Shown: one piece after another, positions 62,871-64,000 of the stretch | Numbering within the stretch: the first letter of the stretch is position 1 | How the letters are laid out: each line of letters begins with the position of its first letter | Translations under genes and position numbers: made by a program | Source of the DNA: Candidatus Omnitrophota bacterium | GTDB taxonomy: Bacteria; Omnitrophota; Gorgyraeia; Zapsychrales; Zapsychraceae | Direction: 5' to 3' | NCBI GenBank assembly: GCA_020632495.1 | Contig: JACKFL010000006.1 | Coordinates: 372,001 to 436,000, forward strand | Length of the DNA: 64,000 nucleotides | Notes under the pieces: generated by a model | What the model saw: only the letters and a program-made list of their open reading frames with translations | Told to the model about the DNA's origin: nothing | Database searches by the model: none

Positions 62871-63962
62871 ATGAACGTGATGCTTTTGACAACTCATTTG
62901 AACGCCGGGGGGATCACCAGTTATCTGCAGACCCTTTGCCGGGGGCTGACTGCTGACGGGCACGGTGTGTGGCTGGTTTCGTCGGGCGGCGAGCGTGCAG
63001 TAGATTTTGAAGCTATGGGCTGTCGGCTGGTAACGCGGGATATCAGGACAAAATCCGAGCTCAGTCCGAAAATTTATGCCGTCCTGGGTGATCTCAAGGA
63101 CATCATTCTGCGCGAGAAGATAGAGGTGCTGCACGCGCACACCCGGATCACCCAGGTGATGGCGACCTGGCTGCGGCGCATGAGCGGCCGGCCCAACATA
63201 GCGACCTGTCATGGATTCTTTAAGACGCGCTGGAACCGGAGACTGTTTCCCTGTTGGGGGGTCCGGACGATTGCAATCAGTGAACCCGTGGTGCGACATT
63301 TGACCGGGGACTTTCGCTGTCCGCCCGAGACGGTCACGCTGATCCCCAACGGCATCGACCTGGAACGTTTTTTTGTGGCCGCGGACGAAGATCGCACGGC
63401 CTGCCGTGAACGCCACGGCCTGGGTGACGAACCGATCGTCGGGATTATCGCGCGATTGTCCGACGTGAAGGGGATCGATATCCTGATCGAGGCTATCCCC
63501 CGGGTCAAAGAACGGATTCCCGACGTAAAACTTGTCATTATGGGAGAGGGCCGCGAGGAACAGGCCTTGAAAGAGCAGGTTCGCCAAAGGCAACTGGAAG
63601 GCACCGTCTGTTTTTATTCGGGCGTGGATGACATGGCGCTGTGTCTGAATATGTTTGATGTGTTCGTTATGCCGTCGCGGCAGGAAGGATTGGGGCTGTC
63701 GGTGCTGGAGGCCCAAGCATGCGGATTGTGCGTGGTTGCCTCACGGGTCGGCGGGTTGGTCTCCATCATTGAGGACGGAGAGACGGGATTTCTCGTCGAC
63801 CCGCAGGATCCCGTTGCGCTGGCGGCGCGCATCACGGCCGTGTTGACTGACGATTTCACGCGCCGCAAGGTCGGCCGTCAGGCCCGTGCGCGGGTAGGTG
63901 AACATCACGCGGCGTCACGCATGGTGGCCGAGACTGTAAAGGTGTATCGGGAGGTGATATAA
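62871..63962 (+). CDS. GT4 family glycosyltransferase
   Basis: 363 residues with the GT4 pattern: LTTHLNAGGITSYLQTL at the N terminus, LHAHTRITQVMATWL, IPNGIDLERF, IIARLSDVKGIDILIEAI, MGEGREEQALKE and PSRQEGLGLSVLEAQA with the E-x7-E motif. No signal peptide. It should transfer a sugar from a nucleotide donor during LPS core or glycan assembly. It starts one base after the fusion gene ends and the next gene follows three bases later. Confidence 0.9.
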   Translation: MNVMLLTTHLNAGGITSYLQTLCRGLTADGHGVWLVSSGGERAVDFEAMGCRLVTRDIRTKSELSPKIYAVLGDLKDIILREKIEVLHAHTRITQVMATWLRRMSGRPNIATCHGFFKTRWNRRLFPCWGVRTIAISEPVVRHLTGDFRCPPETVTLIPNGIDLERFFVAADEDRTACRERHGLGDEPIVGIIARLSDVKGIDILIEAIPRVKERIPDVKLVIMGEGREEQALKEQVRQRQLEGTVCFYSGVDDMALCLNMFDVFVMPSRQEGLGLSVLEAQACGLCVVASRVGGLVSIIEDGETGFLVDPQDPVALAARITAVLTDDFTRRKVGRQARARVGEHHAASRMVAETVKVYREVI

Positions 63963-63965
63963 AGG

Positions 63966-64000
63966 ATGGCCGGCATCCTGGTGGTCAATGTTAACTGGCT
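63966..64000 (+). CDS. Start of a GT9 (heptosyltransferase-like) gene, cut by the window end
   Basis: Eleven complete codons are visible (MAGILVVNVNW, then L-like CT). This is the typical N terminus of GT9/WaaF-type proteins (ILVVNVNWLGD). It is placed directly after the GT4 gene with AAAGG before the ATG. The rest lies outside the window. Confidence 0.6.
   Translation, partial: MAGILVVNVNW

Overview
The window is about 64 kb of GC-rich bacterial chromosome. It is gene-dense and almost entirely plus-strand, with no insertion sequence, prophage, CRISPR array or rRNA visible. The organism is a diderm that makes lipopolysaccharide: lpxB, msbA, waaA, lpxK, an LpxL-type acyltransferase and several core glycosyltransferases are present. 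My best guess at lineage is Omnitrophota (former OP3). It rests on gene content and on a very large exported protein carrying repeated D-x-A-V-L motifs and a C-terminal module starting GGIDL, which I recall from that phylum. The lineage call is inference.

Layout. 1-4957: TPR-type genes, including one ~1494-residue exported TPR/coiled-coil protein whose frame is broken by four single-base indels; the partial gene upstream has a fifth. 5016-16623: an exported or cytoplasmic DUF255 thioredoxin-like protein, an AsmA-like protein, a PilZ/transmembrane/coiled-coil protein, a YgjP-type metallopeptidase, YggU, YqeY, a membrane-anchored polysaccharide deacetylase and a GH94-like protein. 16776-22427: an 1883-residue exported multidomain protein with its own promoter. 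22526-30754: a MoxR-DUF58-BatA-BatB-BatC-BatD-BatE operon, followed by a DUF4288-like gene and a 22-cysteine exported protein.

31813-35775: lipid A genes. A minus-strand oxidoreductase-lpxB pair diverges from msbA across a compact back-to-back promoter pair. 35994-39053: rpsB-tsf-pyrH-frr, then tRNA-Lys, tRNA-Leu and tRNA-Gly. 39220-43004: a PTS phosphorelay without any sugar permease (EIIA, YvcK, HPr, enzyme I). 43008-48348: a sugar nucleotidyltransferase, metK, ahcY, phosphofructokinase and ilvC, closed by a clear intrinsic terminator. 48420-56500: leuA, aroE, prepilin peptidase, aroK, dprA, topA and xerC. 56505-64000: LPS assembly, with waaA, lpxK, an LpxL-ELM1 fusion, a GT4-GT9 fusion, another GT4 and the start of a GT9.

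The genes form dense, translationally coupled runs, with stop/start overlaps of 1, 4 or 8 nt recurring. Metabolically the window shows branched-chain and aromatic amino acid synthesis, the S-adenosylmethionine cycle and ATP-type glycolysis. The least explained items are the 1883-residue protein with its motif-delimited modules, the ~47-residue TPR repeat protein, and the two-domain fusions in the LPS operon.
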